A stretch of 64,000 nt of DNA from the NCBI RefSeq assembly GCF_001949145.1, contig NW_019091421.1:1402206-1466205 (forward strand), in the 5' to 3' direction. How positions within the stretch are numbered: the stretch's first letter is position 1; each line of letters starts with the position of its first letter. The notes beneath the pieces are model-generated. The model did no database searches. It saw only the letters and a program-made list of their open reading frames with translations, and was not told the DNA's origin. Below are positions 48,701-59,070 of this stretch, piece by piece. This DNA is from Acanthaster planci (taxonomy: Eukaryota; Echinodermata; Asteroidea; Valvatida; Acanthasteridae). Both the position numbers and the translations under genes were made by a program.

Positions 48701-50041
48701 CTAGCAAAACATGACGTTCCTGCCTTTGTCTAACTAGGGTTTTTCTTAGCAGTTCTTTTACAACAGTGAAATTTCTGATTCAGCTTACCATGTGCAACCT
48801 TACAATAGCCAGTCTTTGGATGATACTATCAGTAACTTGGTCTTGTCCCCAGAATCGCGGCTCCAACTTCTCCCTGCAGCCGGGCCACCCTAATGTCATT
48901 GGGCCGGGCAAGCGCTCCTTCCACACCATCATTCCTGCCATGGTGACTGATGTCAAGACTGGTGACCTGCTGTCGACCTTCGGGGTCATGGGGGCGTTCA
49001 TGCAGCCCCAGGGACAAATTCAGGTAGGATGCTCCTCCGCTCTTGGCATCTGGCAAGGGAGGGGTTTTCAAATCTCAGCTCTTTCCCCATCTTCGCGCTC
49101 ACTTCTTTTGATTTAGTACCCCAGGTTGTGCCCCTTTAAACCTTGAGCAGATCCTTTTTCCATTTTCTTCCCCCAAAACATCAAATTGGTTATATGAGAC
49201 AAAGGTTTGTAGTGTTTTCTTTTCGTTCAGAGAATGAAAATTTGAATCTAGAGGTAAATGGAGACGAAGTTGAGGTTTGGGAAAAAGGCATAGGTTATTT
49301 ATTTTGCTAAAGGTGCTAGAATATTTTAGATGACCTTGTTTGCTGTTTATTTTTTGCTTTCAGAGTTCCAAATGCAGTGTTAAATCCAAAAGAAACCACT
49401 GTGAAAATGGGATCTCTGAAGGATGTAATTCCTATCAAATTTTGCTTCGCTTTGTTTTCATTGATTGTTACTCAGAAATTGTATTTGATTTTTCTGTTCT
49501 GGCTATGAGGCAGTGCAAAGCAGCAACAGCTGCCATACCTAACCGCAGGATTGACACTAGAAAGTTACTTGACAACTTGAATCAAGATCTCCAGGCAAAC
49601 AGAACAACTTCACTTAATCAAACTTGTCACGTTGAGGGACACGCCCTGACATGACAAGGAAATATGGGCCAATGTCACAACATGTAGTTTAAGCTATCTC
49701 ATTTACGACCTTCTCTTGCTTTGTAGGTTCTGTTGAGTATGTCTGAATTTGGTATGGATCCACAGCGGGCCTTGGATCAGCCACGACTCTATGTCCAAGT
49801 GAAGCAAAGCGGCTTCACAGGTAACGTGTGTCTGGAGGAAGGCTTCGGCGACGATGTCATTCATGAGCTGCGAAGCAAAGGCCACAATGTCGTGGGACCG
49901 GTGAAGGGATGGGACCGACGAGTATTTGGTAGGGGGCAGGTCATTGCCCGGGGCAACTGGTTCTCTGCCACCAAGCCCGGAGGTAAGTCGCTGCATGCAG
50001 GAAGTGACTTTCGAGGGGATGGGGAACCAGTTGGCTACTAG
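39776..50041 (+). CDS. Gamma-glutamyltransferase-family enzyme, YwrD-like (complete, nine exons)
   Basis: Exons 39776-39890, 42339-42492, 42941-43094, 44299-44508, 45487-45727, 46687-46858, 48081-48240, 48853-49023 and 49727-50041 join in frame to give 563 residues. The short first exon ([22 protein letters not shown]) supplies the family's N-terminal VASSQ segment. It is followed by [39 protein letters not shown] and [10 protein letters not shown]. Thr365 in [10 protein letters not shown] is the predicted autoprocessing nucleophile, giving a 364-residue large and a 199-residue small subunit. The latter carries [45 protein letters not shown] and the ending [12 protein letters not shown]. There is no signal peptide or membrane anchor, unlike vertebrate GGT1, so the enzyme is probably intracellular. 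It would hydrolyse or transfer gamma-glutamyl groups; the substrate is not shown by sequence. The start is in a good context (AAAGATGG). AATAAA at 50073-50078 may be its poly(A) signal. Introns are crowded with repeats, and intron 4 contains the N gap. Confidence 0.94.
41429..41594. repeat. Long foldback: two 77-bp arms, 12-nt loop (GGT-like intron 1)
   Basis: The left arm 41429-41505 and right arm 41518-41594 pair without gaps at 59 of 77 positions by eye. They share the cores AAAGCATGTGG and TTTCCTGA. No target duplication was recognised. The mirrored short ORFs on both strands here are a consequence of the inverted repeat. Confidence 0.85.
43230..44290 (+). repeat. Pyrimidine-rich tract in GGT-like intron 3, split by a MITE
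   Basis: 43230-43456 and 44040-44290 are C/T-rich with recurring TGATTCCTNCCCC-like units. The second part runs into the 3' splice site at 44298. The MITE at 43457-44037 separates them, which suggests insertion into one older tract. Confidence 0.65.
43457..44037 (+). mobile_element. MITE family with GCTTGCTGCCAGG ends, copy 1 (GGT-like intron 3)
   Basis: The left end CAACCACTCGCTGCCAGGG is matched in reverse by CCTGGCAGCAAGCGGTTAA at the right end. Much of the body recurs in inverse orientation at 47450-47877, including a 40-base stretch (43821-43860 versus 47528-47567) with about two mismatches. The right border reads GGTTAA, which hints at a piggyBac-like TTAA target, but the left border is not an exact TTAA. 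No transposase. Confidence 0.75.
44851..44929. other. Assembly gap (79 N)
   Basis: A run of N lies within intron 4 of the GGT-like gene. The reading frame joins exon 4 (ends 44508) to exon 5 (starts 45487) without missing residues, so no exon appears to be lost. Confidence 0.98.
45745..46012 (+). mobile_element. tRNA-derived SINE (GGT-like intron 5)
   Basis: An A box (TTGGTATAGTGG, near 45758-45769) and B box (GGTTCAAATGCC, near 45802-45813) start about 30 bp after the exon-5 donor. The body then carries GATTGGGTTTTCAGTCC (45828-45844) and a CTCACCTCTAAAAACTAAAC segment. A T run at 46003-46012 ends it. The body is shared with 58770-59070. Confidence 0.75.
46563..46646. repeat. Perfect 42-bp tandem duplication
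   Basis: Two identical 42-bp units, 46563-46604 and 46605-46646, each start with AGATGTTCAGACAG. They end 40 bp before exon 6 of the GGT-like gene (46687). The lack of divergence implies a recent event or an assembly slip. Confidence 0.95.
46935..47075 (-). mobile_element. tRNA-derived SINE fragment (GGT-like intron 6)
   Basis: On the minus strand an A box (AGCTCAGTGGTCAAG, plus-strand 47038-47052) and B box (GGCTTCAAGTCCC, plus-strand 46999-47011) have normal spacing. Downstream are two small hairpins (GCTTGTGAA/TTCACAAGC and TCGGACA/TGTCCGA). Confidence 0.65.
47156..47345. mobile_element. Foldback MITE with ~73-bp arms (GGT-like intron 6)
   Basis: The left arm begins AAGGATTGTGGTAACA and contains AGGATATCTCTTTTGTGAG. 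The right arm is its inverse, ending GTGTTACCACAAACCTT, with CTCACAAAAGAGATATCCT inside. The spacer is about 44 nt. No coding capacity. Confidence 0.85.
47450..47877 (-). mobile_element. MITE family with GCTTGCTGCCAGG ends, copy 2 (GGT-like intron 6)
   Basis: This is an inverse copy of 43457-44037. It is bounded by TGCTCCACTTGCTGTATGGT at the left and CCCTGGCAGCAAGTGGTTCA at the right. It is shorter than copy 1 and has a local duplication of CTACTCTAAGC. Confidence 0.75.
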
Positions 50042-50217
50042 TAAAGCAGCTCAACGCTTTACTGCATCTCAGAATAAATCAGTTGTTATGAGTAACTCGT
50101 GGAAAATGGATAAAATGCAAAGGAAGAGCCCCCCACTGAAAAAAGTTAAGTGCAATCCAAGTTGATGATGGGTTTTTACATCACAGAAATAAGAGTCACA
50201 AGAGATGTGTAGCACCG

Positions 50218-50490
50218 TTTTTATTTGGGGCAAATGGTCTAGTCGTTCGTGTTTGTAATTTCTTACCGTAGGTGCAAGGCTCAGGTGTGACCTTGGGTTA
50301 GTAACCTTTGCTCCGCTCTCTCTGTATGCCCGGGAGTATTAATGGGTACCTGTGAGGGCAGAGAGGGTTTAATACTTGTGGTTGATTAAAACCTGGTAGT
50401 GGCCAAAATGGTTGGAGCAATGGTTGTATACCCCCAAGGAAGTGTACAAGCATCAGGCTGAGATGGTTCTGCAGTATGCTTCTCAGTTCA
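50218..50490 (+). mobile_element. Diverged SINE, same family as 52578-52918
   Basis: It contains an A-box-like TGGTCTAGTCGTTCGTG near 50228 and GGGTACCTGTGAGGGCAG at 50344-50361, the latter identical to 52728-52745. The B box is decayed and the tail is lost. Confidence 0.65.
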
Positions 50491-52577
50491 ACGAGTAAGG
50501 TCAACGGTCGCAGGGGGGTGTTGAGAGTCTGTCGGTGCTGAAATGCCCCCCCCCCGATACCTCATGGTATTTTGGGTCATTTCTGTCGGTAAAAATTGGC
50601 ATTATTTTGATCAAACTCTTTGTACCATCAGTATTAGCCACAATGAACAGGACCACCTGATTTTAGAAGGTGTTAGGTTGCATTTGCTGTGGGCGGCACC
50701 CTAATGCACAATTGGTGGTCATGATGTCTCCATTCAAACAGGTTAGGTAACGCCTATACGCGATCATGATTTGAAATTGCATAATGAACTTTCACTGCCT
50801 CACACTAAAGTCTTCAGTAAGAATTTTTGACGGTGTCATTTGGCATAATGTCTTTCTAGTGCCATGTCTGACACCATTCCAAATAAATGGCATTATTTGG
50901 AGCTCTCGGTAATTCTGTTTTAGTTTGCATAAGAAAGAGCAAAATGGCTCATTGTTTTGATATTCTGCCCAGTTTGTTATCCTGATGAGAATTTGCATTT
51001 GTGTTGTACAAGATTCTTGAAAAGGTTTTCAACTCAAAAGTGGCTGTGGCGACTTGTGAATCATTTTGATCATTTATTGATATACAATCACACATACTTC
51101 AACAAAATTTGTTAATTGACTCTTTCCAATGCAATAATTCTTTGATCTTGGGCGATGCATCGATTCTTCCCCCAAACGAAGATACGACCTCGGCATAACC
51201 TGTTGTGCTTCCACAGCTGTAATGTCTGGTTTTTGCATCCGGCAAGAAGTGAGAGTCCCAAGAGAGTTGAGGGGGCCAGAGGTTTTAAGAACGGAACTTG
51301 AGGTTATCCAATTCATCTCTTAAGCCTCTGCATGGCTTATTTCTGTTTAAATGTGCTCAACTACTAATCAGTATGCTGACAATACCGCAGTACCCACGGT
51401 CATTTAAAAAACTTCTGATTTCAAATTCCTGCCTCAAGTTTAAAATGTGATATAGAAAAAAATTCAGTAATTTGATTCAGGTACTCAATATATTTTGAAA
51501 ATCTTTAGATATTACACTAAACACGACGATCATGGTTGCACAGTGCTTTTATGTCGCATTATATTGAAAAATCTATAATTTTTATAGTAAAATTACCCGT
51601 CATAAAGTATGATGTAAAGACAATATATATTAAATGATATAATACAATCATTTGTAGCACGAGCGAGTGACTCATTCTTGGTTGTTGTGTTATTTAATTT
51701 GAGAATAATTTTACAATACCAAAATATGATGATCTCGAATCCATGAATTGTCTGAGTGAACTTGACTTTGACACACACGGCGGAGTGTGGTCATTTTGTA
51801 CATTTGCAGAGACAGTCTAATTCGACGAAGCGAATCATTACCTGAAAAAAAACAAAACTGGGTGGACTGCTACCATGCCGTCCAGTAAAATCTTTTATTT
51901 GCTTAGGCCGTTGTGTGAAATCGATCAACATAGGTCGGGTTTCCATACAAATCTTGGAGGTATCCGCTGCTATTTATGGCATCTTTGGTCCGAGAGCTAA
52001 AACGACTTATGAATTAAGGACAGAGGCCTTAAAATAGCCACCTATATTTAGAGCGGAGTTATGCCAGTCTTAGTGCAATTTGCCTACCGAGAAATTAGCT
52101 GACATCCTAAATGAATCCGAAAGGAGCTGAGGGTAGGGCGCGTCGGATGCCTAGCAATTAGGCGATTATCTTGAAATACATTTTGGCGGATATTCGATTA
52201 CATCCCTAGACTTCGACAAAATATGAGGTGCTGTTAGAGCGTGGTGTTGCCTCCAAAAACAAACTTGTTTTTTTTATAAGACCGGGTACGTGAACTTAAG
52301 TATTAGTTTATCACCCGGGAGGATGGAATGTGGGAAATTTCTTTTTTGTTTGTTTTTGAATAGTTCAATACCGTAAGTAGAGTTCATACATGTAAGGGTC
52401 AGCTGCAGTGACCAATCATACGCGCCACCCAGACTTTTTTGGTGGCTGAAATTATCAGGACCTAAGTACGTCCCTGCGATAAGATGGAGTATAAGTGTGG
52501 TGTCGTTCCATTTGAAAAGAGCTGTTATGCAGTAAATCTACATGTGATCACTAAAACTGAATTTGGACACAGTGATT

Positions 52578-52918
52578 ATGGAGGCATGTGGCCTAGTGGT
52601 TAGGGTTTGTAGCTTCTGATCATGGGGTCAGGGGTTCAAATCCAGCTGGTGGCAGCATGTTGTGATCGTGGGTAAGTTACTTTACCCCTGTGTGCCTCTC
52701 TCCACCCAGGAGTAAATGGGTACCTGTGAGGGCAGACACAGTTATGTTTAGCCGTTTACGCTGAAATGGCAGCACCGGGCTAGTTCTCTCCCCAGGGAGC
52801 TGAGATGGTTTCAGGAATGTTCATAGATGTGTGAGCCCAATGCGCAGGGATAATAATGAAGCTTTGAAACCTTGTGGAAAACGCATTACAAATTTTGTAA
52901 AATTATTATTATTATTAA
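52578..52918 (+). mobile_element. tRNA-derived SINE with ATT-repeat tail
   Basis: The head GTGGCCTAGTGGTTAGGG (A box) and GGGGTTCAAATCCAGC (B box) look like a tRNA promoter. The body includes GGGTACCTGTGAGGGCAG and GAGCTGAGATGGTT. The 3' end is an (ATT)n tail at about 52904-52917, as expected for a SINE mobilised by a LINE with a short-repeat tail. It is the best-preserved SINE in the window. Confidence 0.85.
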
Positions 52919-54689
52919 CAAACCATTTCTTTCACAGGGCCCAACAGTAAAGAAACAGACTTGTCTTAGATTATCTCATGATGAGACATCTTGAAGACTG
53001 AGCCCTAGTTTTGTGTGATTTTTTTAATGTTCAATGGATGAGTATTTAATGAGCTTGAGGTATTATGAGTTCGATGAGTATTATTACTGGGCTCATTTAC
53101 AAGAAAAATTGTACCGGTTCAGTCTCTCGAAGGCCTTGATGAGTTTGAACAGTAGGTCATGGCGTTGACGACTCGTAGAAAATGTAGGCATCGTCTCTTC
53201 TCAGGACACTTAAGATTAAGAATAAAAAAACACGGCTGATTGCTACTCAATACTTGTCGGAAGGCTGGTCAACATTTTGCGCGTTTGCGTAGATGTGAGT
53301 GATGAGTTATCTTAACTCAATTAAATATAAAGAAAAACAGAAAAACAACAAAGACGTCCATTTTCGCTTTGTTAAGGATGAGCTCGGTCAGTCCTCGGTT
53401 TGGATTCCGGTGGGTTTTCTCTCACTCTGAAGATGTCCATCCAATAAGTGACAGAAAGTAACGCACGGATGTACATAGCCCCGGTGACTAGACATCGATA
53501 GGGGGCCTATGGGTTTCATCAGCGTCGCCCCGGCTGTGTGCCTGATGGCCTTTTTACCATTATCAGTAAATTATCAGAGATTTAGTTGACCTGTCAACAT
53601 GTGTAAGGAGGTATGGATCATTTGGTCTCTCCACCAAAATAACCCCAGCTAAATGAAACTGCGTGCCGAAAATTGTTGAACGACTTTCCTAATAATTCTG
53701 GAACATTTCCATCAAATGTAGATAAGTCTATTGGACAAAGTTTACCGAACAACGTATTTTCTCTTTTGATTTAAGGATGATTTTGACGCTCGGCATAGTA
53801 CATGTATGTGTTTAAGAAACATGAAATGCATTCACAATGAACATGAAGAGCTGAAGGACACTGTGGAATCGTAAACCTCGCCTCTTCAATTCAAACAGTG
53901 GGATTTTTGATATAGTTATAATGAAGAGAAAATAAGAGCGAGCTATTTTCGTGTTGCGTAATGTTATGTAGATTACAAGTCCATCGTAATATCTGATTGT
54001 TAGGCTACGGATGCAGCCGTCAACCGCACACTCATCATATTGGGGAAGGGGGAGGAAAGGGATTGGGGCCACTCAGAAATAGATTTCAGTTTCTAGGGCC
54101 CTTCACTTACCTTTCCTAACTGATTGCCATTATTTTCCTAGTATTATCTCCAGATTGTGTTCATGTTTCACCGATTCGTGTGGTTGTTGGGGTTGATTTT
54201 AGTACAACTAGGAAATTTCAGGTTTTGTAGTAGTCCAGCGATTTTGAAGGAATGTTTGGTGTTTTGTTAATATCTTACCAGACGGGTCTTTTCTTGGGTC
54301 ATCGCCGTTTGACAAAATCTCAGAACATTTTTTTTCGTTTTACATACACTGTACATGTTATTTGAAAACTTTCTTAGATCTGTTGTTGCATTAGGTTCGA
54401 TCTTTTGGGTTTATTTTAAGCCTTATAATAATACTTCCCCAAAAAATTGAAACACAGATGAATCAACGGTAGGCTCAGAGTGATCGTAAATTCTAGCATA
54501 GAGATAATCTTTTTGAAAAATCGACTGAAAATTGCATACGTCAAATTACACATTTGTTATAGCAGTAAGCGTGCACATAGAAGGAGATTACCAAAAAAAT
54601 CGGTGCGTCTGCTCATTGGAGTAGATGTACGTGTTCTCACATCCAGGATTATTAATAGACTTGGCCCTTGATGCAAACCATGCGTTAAC

Positions 54690-55070
54690 CAAATACTCGC
54701 CTTGACGTCATAGCCTGACGCGGGCGAAGCGAGTACGCAAATTATCTACCGGCTGCTTGCCAGCTGAAGACGGCAATGAGATAGCGCATGTGAACATGCA
54801 CATACACACCCGCACGCGACCGGCTCGTGGCCGAATATTCTACGCCGCAGAGAGACGGAGCCATCGCCTATCGTAGCTTCTATGTACTCGCCAGACGCGG
54901 GTTGACCTCGCGTGCCCGCCCCACTGCACGGCCCGGACCGCATCATCTGAAAAACATCTTACGCCAACGACGTGAATGCATCCCGCGCGCACGAGAAGAG
55001 CCTGTTGTCTCGGCTGTTTGTCACATTACCGAGGAGGATTAACTCTGTCCCCCCCCCAACATCTGCTCCT
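54690..55070 (+). promoter_or_regulatory. CpG-rich stretch, possible fbxl16 promoter or leader exon
   Basis: CpG density here is visibly higher than in the surrounding AT-rich DNA (for example GCGCGCACGAG, GACCTCGCGTGCCCGCC). It lies about 0.5-0.9 kb before the fbxl16 coding exon. A GTTAGT donor-like site follows at 55133. No core promoter motif was recognised, so the assignment rests on position and composition. Confidence 0.35.
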
Positions 55071-55562
55071 GGAGACAGTGAAATCGGTCAGTTAGACGAA
55101 GATGTGTTTAGTGTGACAACCTATGGGCAGAGGTTAGTGCATAATTTTGTGTGGTCTTCTTAACATGGAGACAGTACGATCTTAAAGGGAACTAAATTTT
55201 GTACATGAGCTGTATGAATGCCGTATATTCCATACATATTGGGCTGCTTGATAGATTTGTGGTTCTCCATCACCGCACGATAGACACACTGTCGTGGGAA
55301 ACTCCCTCTCTCCTGCCTGATTCATAATCAGGTCGCTCGTATGTACGCATAGTGTACGGGCGTTTTGGCAAGGTGCGGATATTTATGAGCTCGGATCGCG
55401 CCTGAAGATCGATCATTTTGTGATGACTAGAGGAATGTCAACTCGTTACTTAACTTCGGCCATGATGATGAGGGTGATGATAATGTAGTCTGGCGGCCAG
55501 GGTTATGCTATGGAAAGAGTGCTTTCTCTGAGCCCGCAGACCAGACCAAGCATTGGGGGATA

Positions 55563-56764
55563 ATGATGAACGCTGTCTCGGTGACTAACCCCGATAACAA
55601 CAACCTTAGCACGACCAGTGGCAAGATAGGTGGCGCGATCAGCAGTCGAACAGCGGCCGAACAGGCCGGCTTGAACGCTGGGGCAACCAGGGCGGGTGTA
55701 GTAGGCGGAGACACGGGCGCGGACTCAGGTACCGGGACAAGTCTGAACATTAACCGCCGAGGATCTGGCAACGCCAAAATGAACTCGCCGGACATTGTGA
55801 AGCCGGTGGAAGGAAGCGAGACAGTGGGCAAGAAGACTCTTATCAACGGTAGGGCCAAGAGGCCGTCCTTCTGTCGGATGATGAACGCTAAGAGCCTGAG
55901 CGAACTCATGCTCGACGATCACTTCTTGAAGAAACTCTTCGCCTGTTTCACCCCTTTTGAGAAATGTGTCCTGCCCCAGGTGTGCCACAAGTGGAAGGAT
56001 GTCCTATACCAGCCCCAGTACTGGAAGAACATCGTCCCCATCATCCACAAGAGGGACCTCTACGACGAAACGGAAGACGGTCACAAGACGTTCACCTCCC
56101 TGGCCAGCTTCGAGCAGCGGGGCTTTGAGTCGGTGTGCCTGGTCAGCGTCTCCGACTTGGACATCTGCGAGTTCATCGACCACTGCCCCAAGACGAAGAA
56201 GACTCTGAAGGCGATCAGCTTGAAGCGCTCCACAGTCACCGACGCCGGTTTGGAGGTGATGCTGGAGCAGCTGGGTTCGGTGGAATCCTTGGAGCTGAGC
56301 GGGTGCAACGACTTCACCGAGGCCGGCCTCTGGTCCAGCCTTCAGCCCCGCATAGTCTCCCTCAGCATCAGTGACTGTATCAGCGTGGCGGACGAGAGCG
56401 TGGCAGCCGTGGCTCAGCGGCTGCCCAACCTGCGGGAACTCAATCTCCAGGCCTACCACGTCACCGACAGCCTGCTGGCCTACTTCCCTGCTAGGCCCAA
56501 CAGCAGCCTGGCCAAGCTGCGGCTGAAGTCCTGCTGGGAGCTGACCAACCATGCCGTGGTCAATATCGTCCAGTGCCTGCCGCAGCTGAGCGTCTTGAGC
56601 CTGTCCGGGTGCAGTAAGATCACCGACGAGGCAGTGGAGCTGATCGCAGAGAACATGAGTCAGCTGAAATCTCTGGATTTATCCTGGTGTCCGAGAATTA
56701 CCGATTCCGCTCTGGAATATGTGGCCTGTGATCTTCCCAAGTTAGAGGAACTGGTGCTAGACAG
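55563..56764 (+). CDS. fbxl16: FBXL16: F-box/LRR protein (5' coding exon, partial)
   Basis: This exon encodes 400 residues plus two bases of the next codon, ending at GACAG|GTAAAA. Residues 1-115 are low-complexity Gly/Ser/Asn-rich and poorly conserved. The F-box-like region is about 117-157 ([20 protein letters not shown]). Leucine-rich repeats of the cysteine-containing type run from about 215 onward ([81 protein letters not shown]). The wording matches vertebrate FBXL16 closely. There the next exon continues with further repeats, about 80-90 residues. It is not seen between here and 64000, so the gene runs off the right edge. Vertebrate FBXL16 is reported to interact with PP2A-B55 and to be a poor SCF component. 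Tandem ATGs at 55563 and 55566 make the exact start uncertain by one residue. Confidence 0.93.
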
Positions 56765-58769
56765 GTAAAAGTCTCATTTAACTTTTCTCAAACTTGGTTT
56801 AATAAAGGTAAAGTGTGTCATTCCCGGTATTAATACCACTCTCATTTTGCCTATAACTTGTAGGCCTAGGGGCCAGACTTTACGGAAATATTTTTTGGTT
56901 GGTTTTCCATTTACCTCAAATTTGTTCAAAAAGGACATTTGTCCCGTCAATTTGAAATAGCGTCATTTTCATTTAGGATTTAGTAGTACTTGTATTATTA
57001 TCTGGTGTTCTGATAGCCGAGTGGGATTTTGAACACTTTGTGGGTTATTTTTTTTATTTTTGTACTGTCGGCCAGCCATATGTAGGAAAACCGCGAATGT
57101 GACGTCAAAAGAGCAACCCCCGGTGCATTACATGCATTACACGTTTATTGACGTAAAGTTCAAGTTTGCTCGACCAAGGTTAAGGAGTGGCCTGCTTTTA
57201 TACATGGCTATTATTGCTTTTGATTTAAAATTATTTGAATATAAATATCGTCAGGGTCTATGTCAAGACAAATTTAAGTTATTTCATAGCTCGCCAGTTT
57301 CTTCACGACATGAATTATCAGTGTGGTGTTTGAGTAGCCCGAAAGTCTCACTGCGATTGATATGCAAATTAGCTATTTCTAAAAAAATACTTAATAGCTA
57401 CGGACGTGTATTATTTTTGGTTGTAGTACTCATGAACGTCTTGAAAATATGCATCCTAAACATCTCTACGTGTTACGGACTCTGAAGTTAAAGTGCTTAA
57501 TTTCTTTTCTTTTTTTTCAAATTGCAGTATTTTGAAAATCTAGCGGAAAAGTTGTTTTTGAAAAGCGTAAAAGTACGAAACTAGATTCTTTGCACGTTTG
57601 AAGAATTTGCTCTGGAGTTCGGTAATCCGATCCCTGTCCCCCCAATATCAGCACTCTAGTCAGGCATATTTTTTTTTCTCCGCCCAAGGCAGCCAGATAC
57701 AATTCTTTCTGACGGTTCTTCTCACCTGTCCATGTCGAAGGAACCTTATCCCGCGCGAAAACATCACCGTCGGCAAGAATAACAGGCTTTCGTGCCAACG
57801 ACTTGCGCACGAGACTCCCAAATTGCGTGTGTGTGTGTGTGCGGGGATGAGGTGGTGCCTTCAAAATTGAATTACCACTTTCAAGAGAAACACAGTCTCT
57901 TGTCAGTCTGGGTGGCGTTTGCGCGCGTGCCTGCGGCCCCTGATGGCTACATTCAGAATGCTGTTAACATGAATCCCCCAAACCTCATTCCATTCCCTCA
58001 AAGAACAATATTGATTGGAGGATGTTGCTGGACTGAGTCCCTGGAAACCCCTACGTCACGCAGTGATACTCATGAGTGACGCCAGATACTGCCAACAGTG
58101 TTTGGTTACAACTTGTTGCCACGCTCGCCCACGACAGTTGCTTGGTAGACTGTCTCGACGCATTTGGTATATTCATCTGGAGTCTGTCATGATGTGGGAG
58201 ACGCACGTGTGTCATTGTTGGTTTATGCACATGCAGAATCAGTCAGTGAGATAATCATTTCAAGTCGTAACCAACAATGCAGCTCCACAGCATAGGACAG
58301 GACTCCAGTCTAACATCCATCTGGGACGCTTGACACTGAGAATGTTTGTCTTGCTTGAGACGATGTGAAGGCACGAACGCATATAATAACAAAAGCAATG
58401 TATGTGACGATTCCGGGGACAGTTCTAGGGTGAGATATCACCTCCCTCTATATATATCCATAGTCTGTTTTGCCAATAAAATAGGCTTGGCAGTAAGCAG
58501 CATGATATGAGGACAGTGCCCAGACCCTCAATAACTCACTGTTGTTGTCAAGCAGTTTCCTTTTAAAATAAAAAGATTCAAGAACTGTGTAGTTGGTATA
58601 AAAGCGCGCTATAGCAGTTATCTTGATGTATCTTACACGACTTGCATACAGTGTCGACCCCAAATGTTAACTTATCGGCCGGATTTGCAGTGTGTTTAGA
58701 GAAAAGAAGAAACAAAAATTTGGGCGCAAAAATCAGATTGTGAAAAGATTGCATTCGTGTGATAGTGTG

Positions 58770-59070
58770 GGGGGAGTCGGATTGGCAAAGTACTTCTTTC
58801 CTCACTTTTCATCTCTGTGGCGATTGGGTTTTCAGTCCCTACCTGAATCCGTGGGTTTTACGCAGAAATTTCTTCCCTGAGGTTTTCTTCTCACCTCTAA
58901 AACTATAAGTGTTTCTTACTGTCTCCTGTCTTCTGATTTGCGAAGATGTGGGTCGTTTGGCGGCTGCCTGAGGCGCCCTTGTATGCCAGTGGCTCGACCA
59001 CGTTTAACGTACAGCGCATATGAACAACATCTGTATGAAAATTGCGTTTTATAAATGAATAAATTATTAA
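58770..59070 (+). mobile_element. Diverged SINE body, same family as 45745-46012
   Basis: It shares GATTGGGTTTTCAGTCC (58822-58838) and CTCACCTCTAAAACTA with the SINE at 45745. It ends in a decayed AATAAATTATTAAA tail. The tRNA-like head is too decayed to assign boxes. Confidence 0.65.

Larger units (their letters stand above)
50042..55562. other. Intergenic region between the GGT-like gene and fbxl16
   Basis: No supportable coding exons. It includes a candidate poly(A) signal (50073-50078), two SINE copies (50218-50490 and 52578-52918), a poly-C run (50547-50556), AT-rich sequence (51380-51720), and a CpG-rich stretch (54690-55070). Confidence 0.5.

Noticed and set aside
56004-56552. 182-codon ORF antisense to fbxl16
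   Set aside because: It lies wholly opposite a conserved coding exon with GC-rich codons; the sense protein matches FBXL16 and the antisense translation has no recognisable domain.
57824-57841. CRISPR-like or other phased repeat arrays
   Set aside because: Only a simple GT run is present here; no repeat-spacer array or other prokaryotic system occurs in the window.
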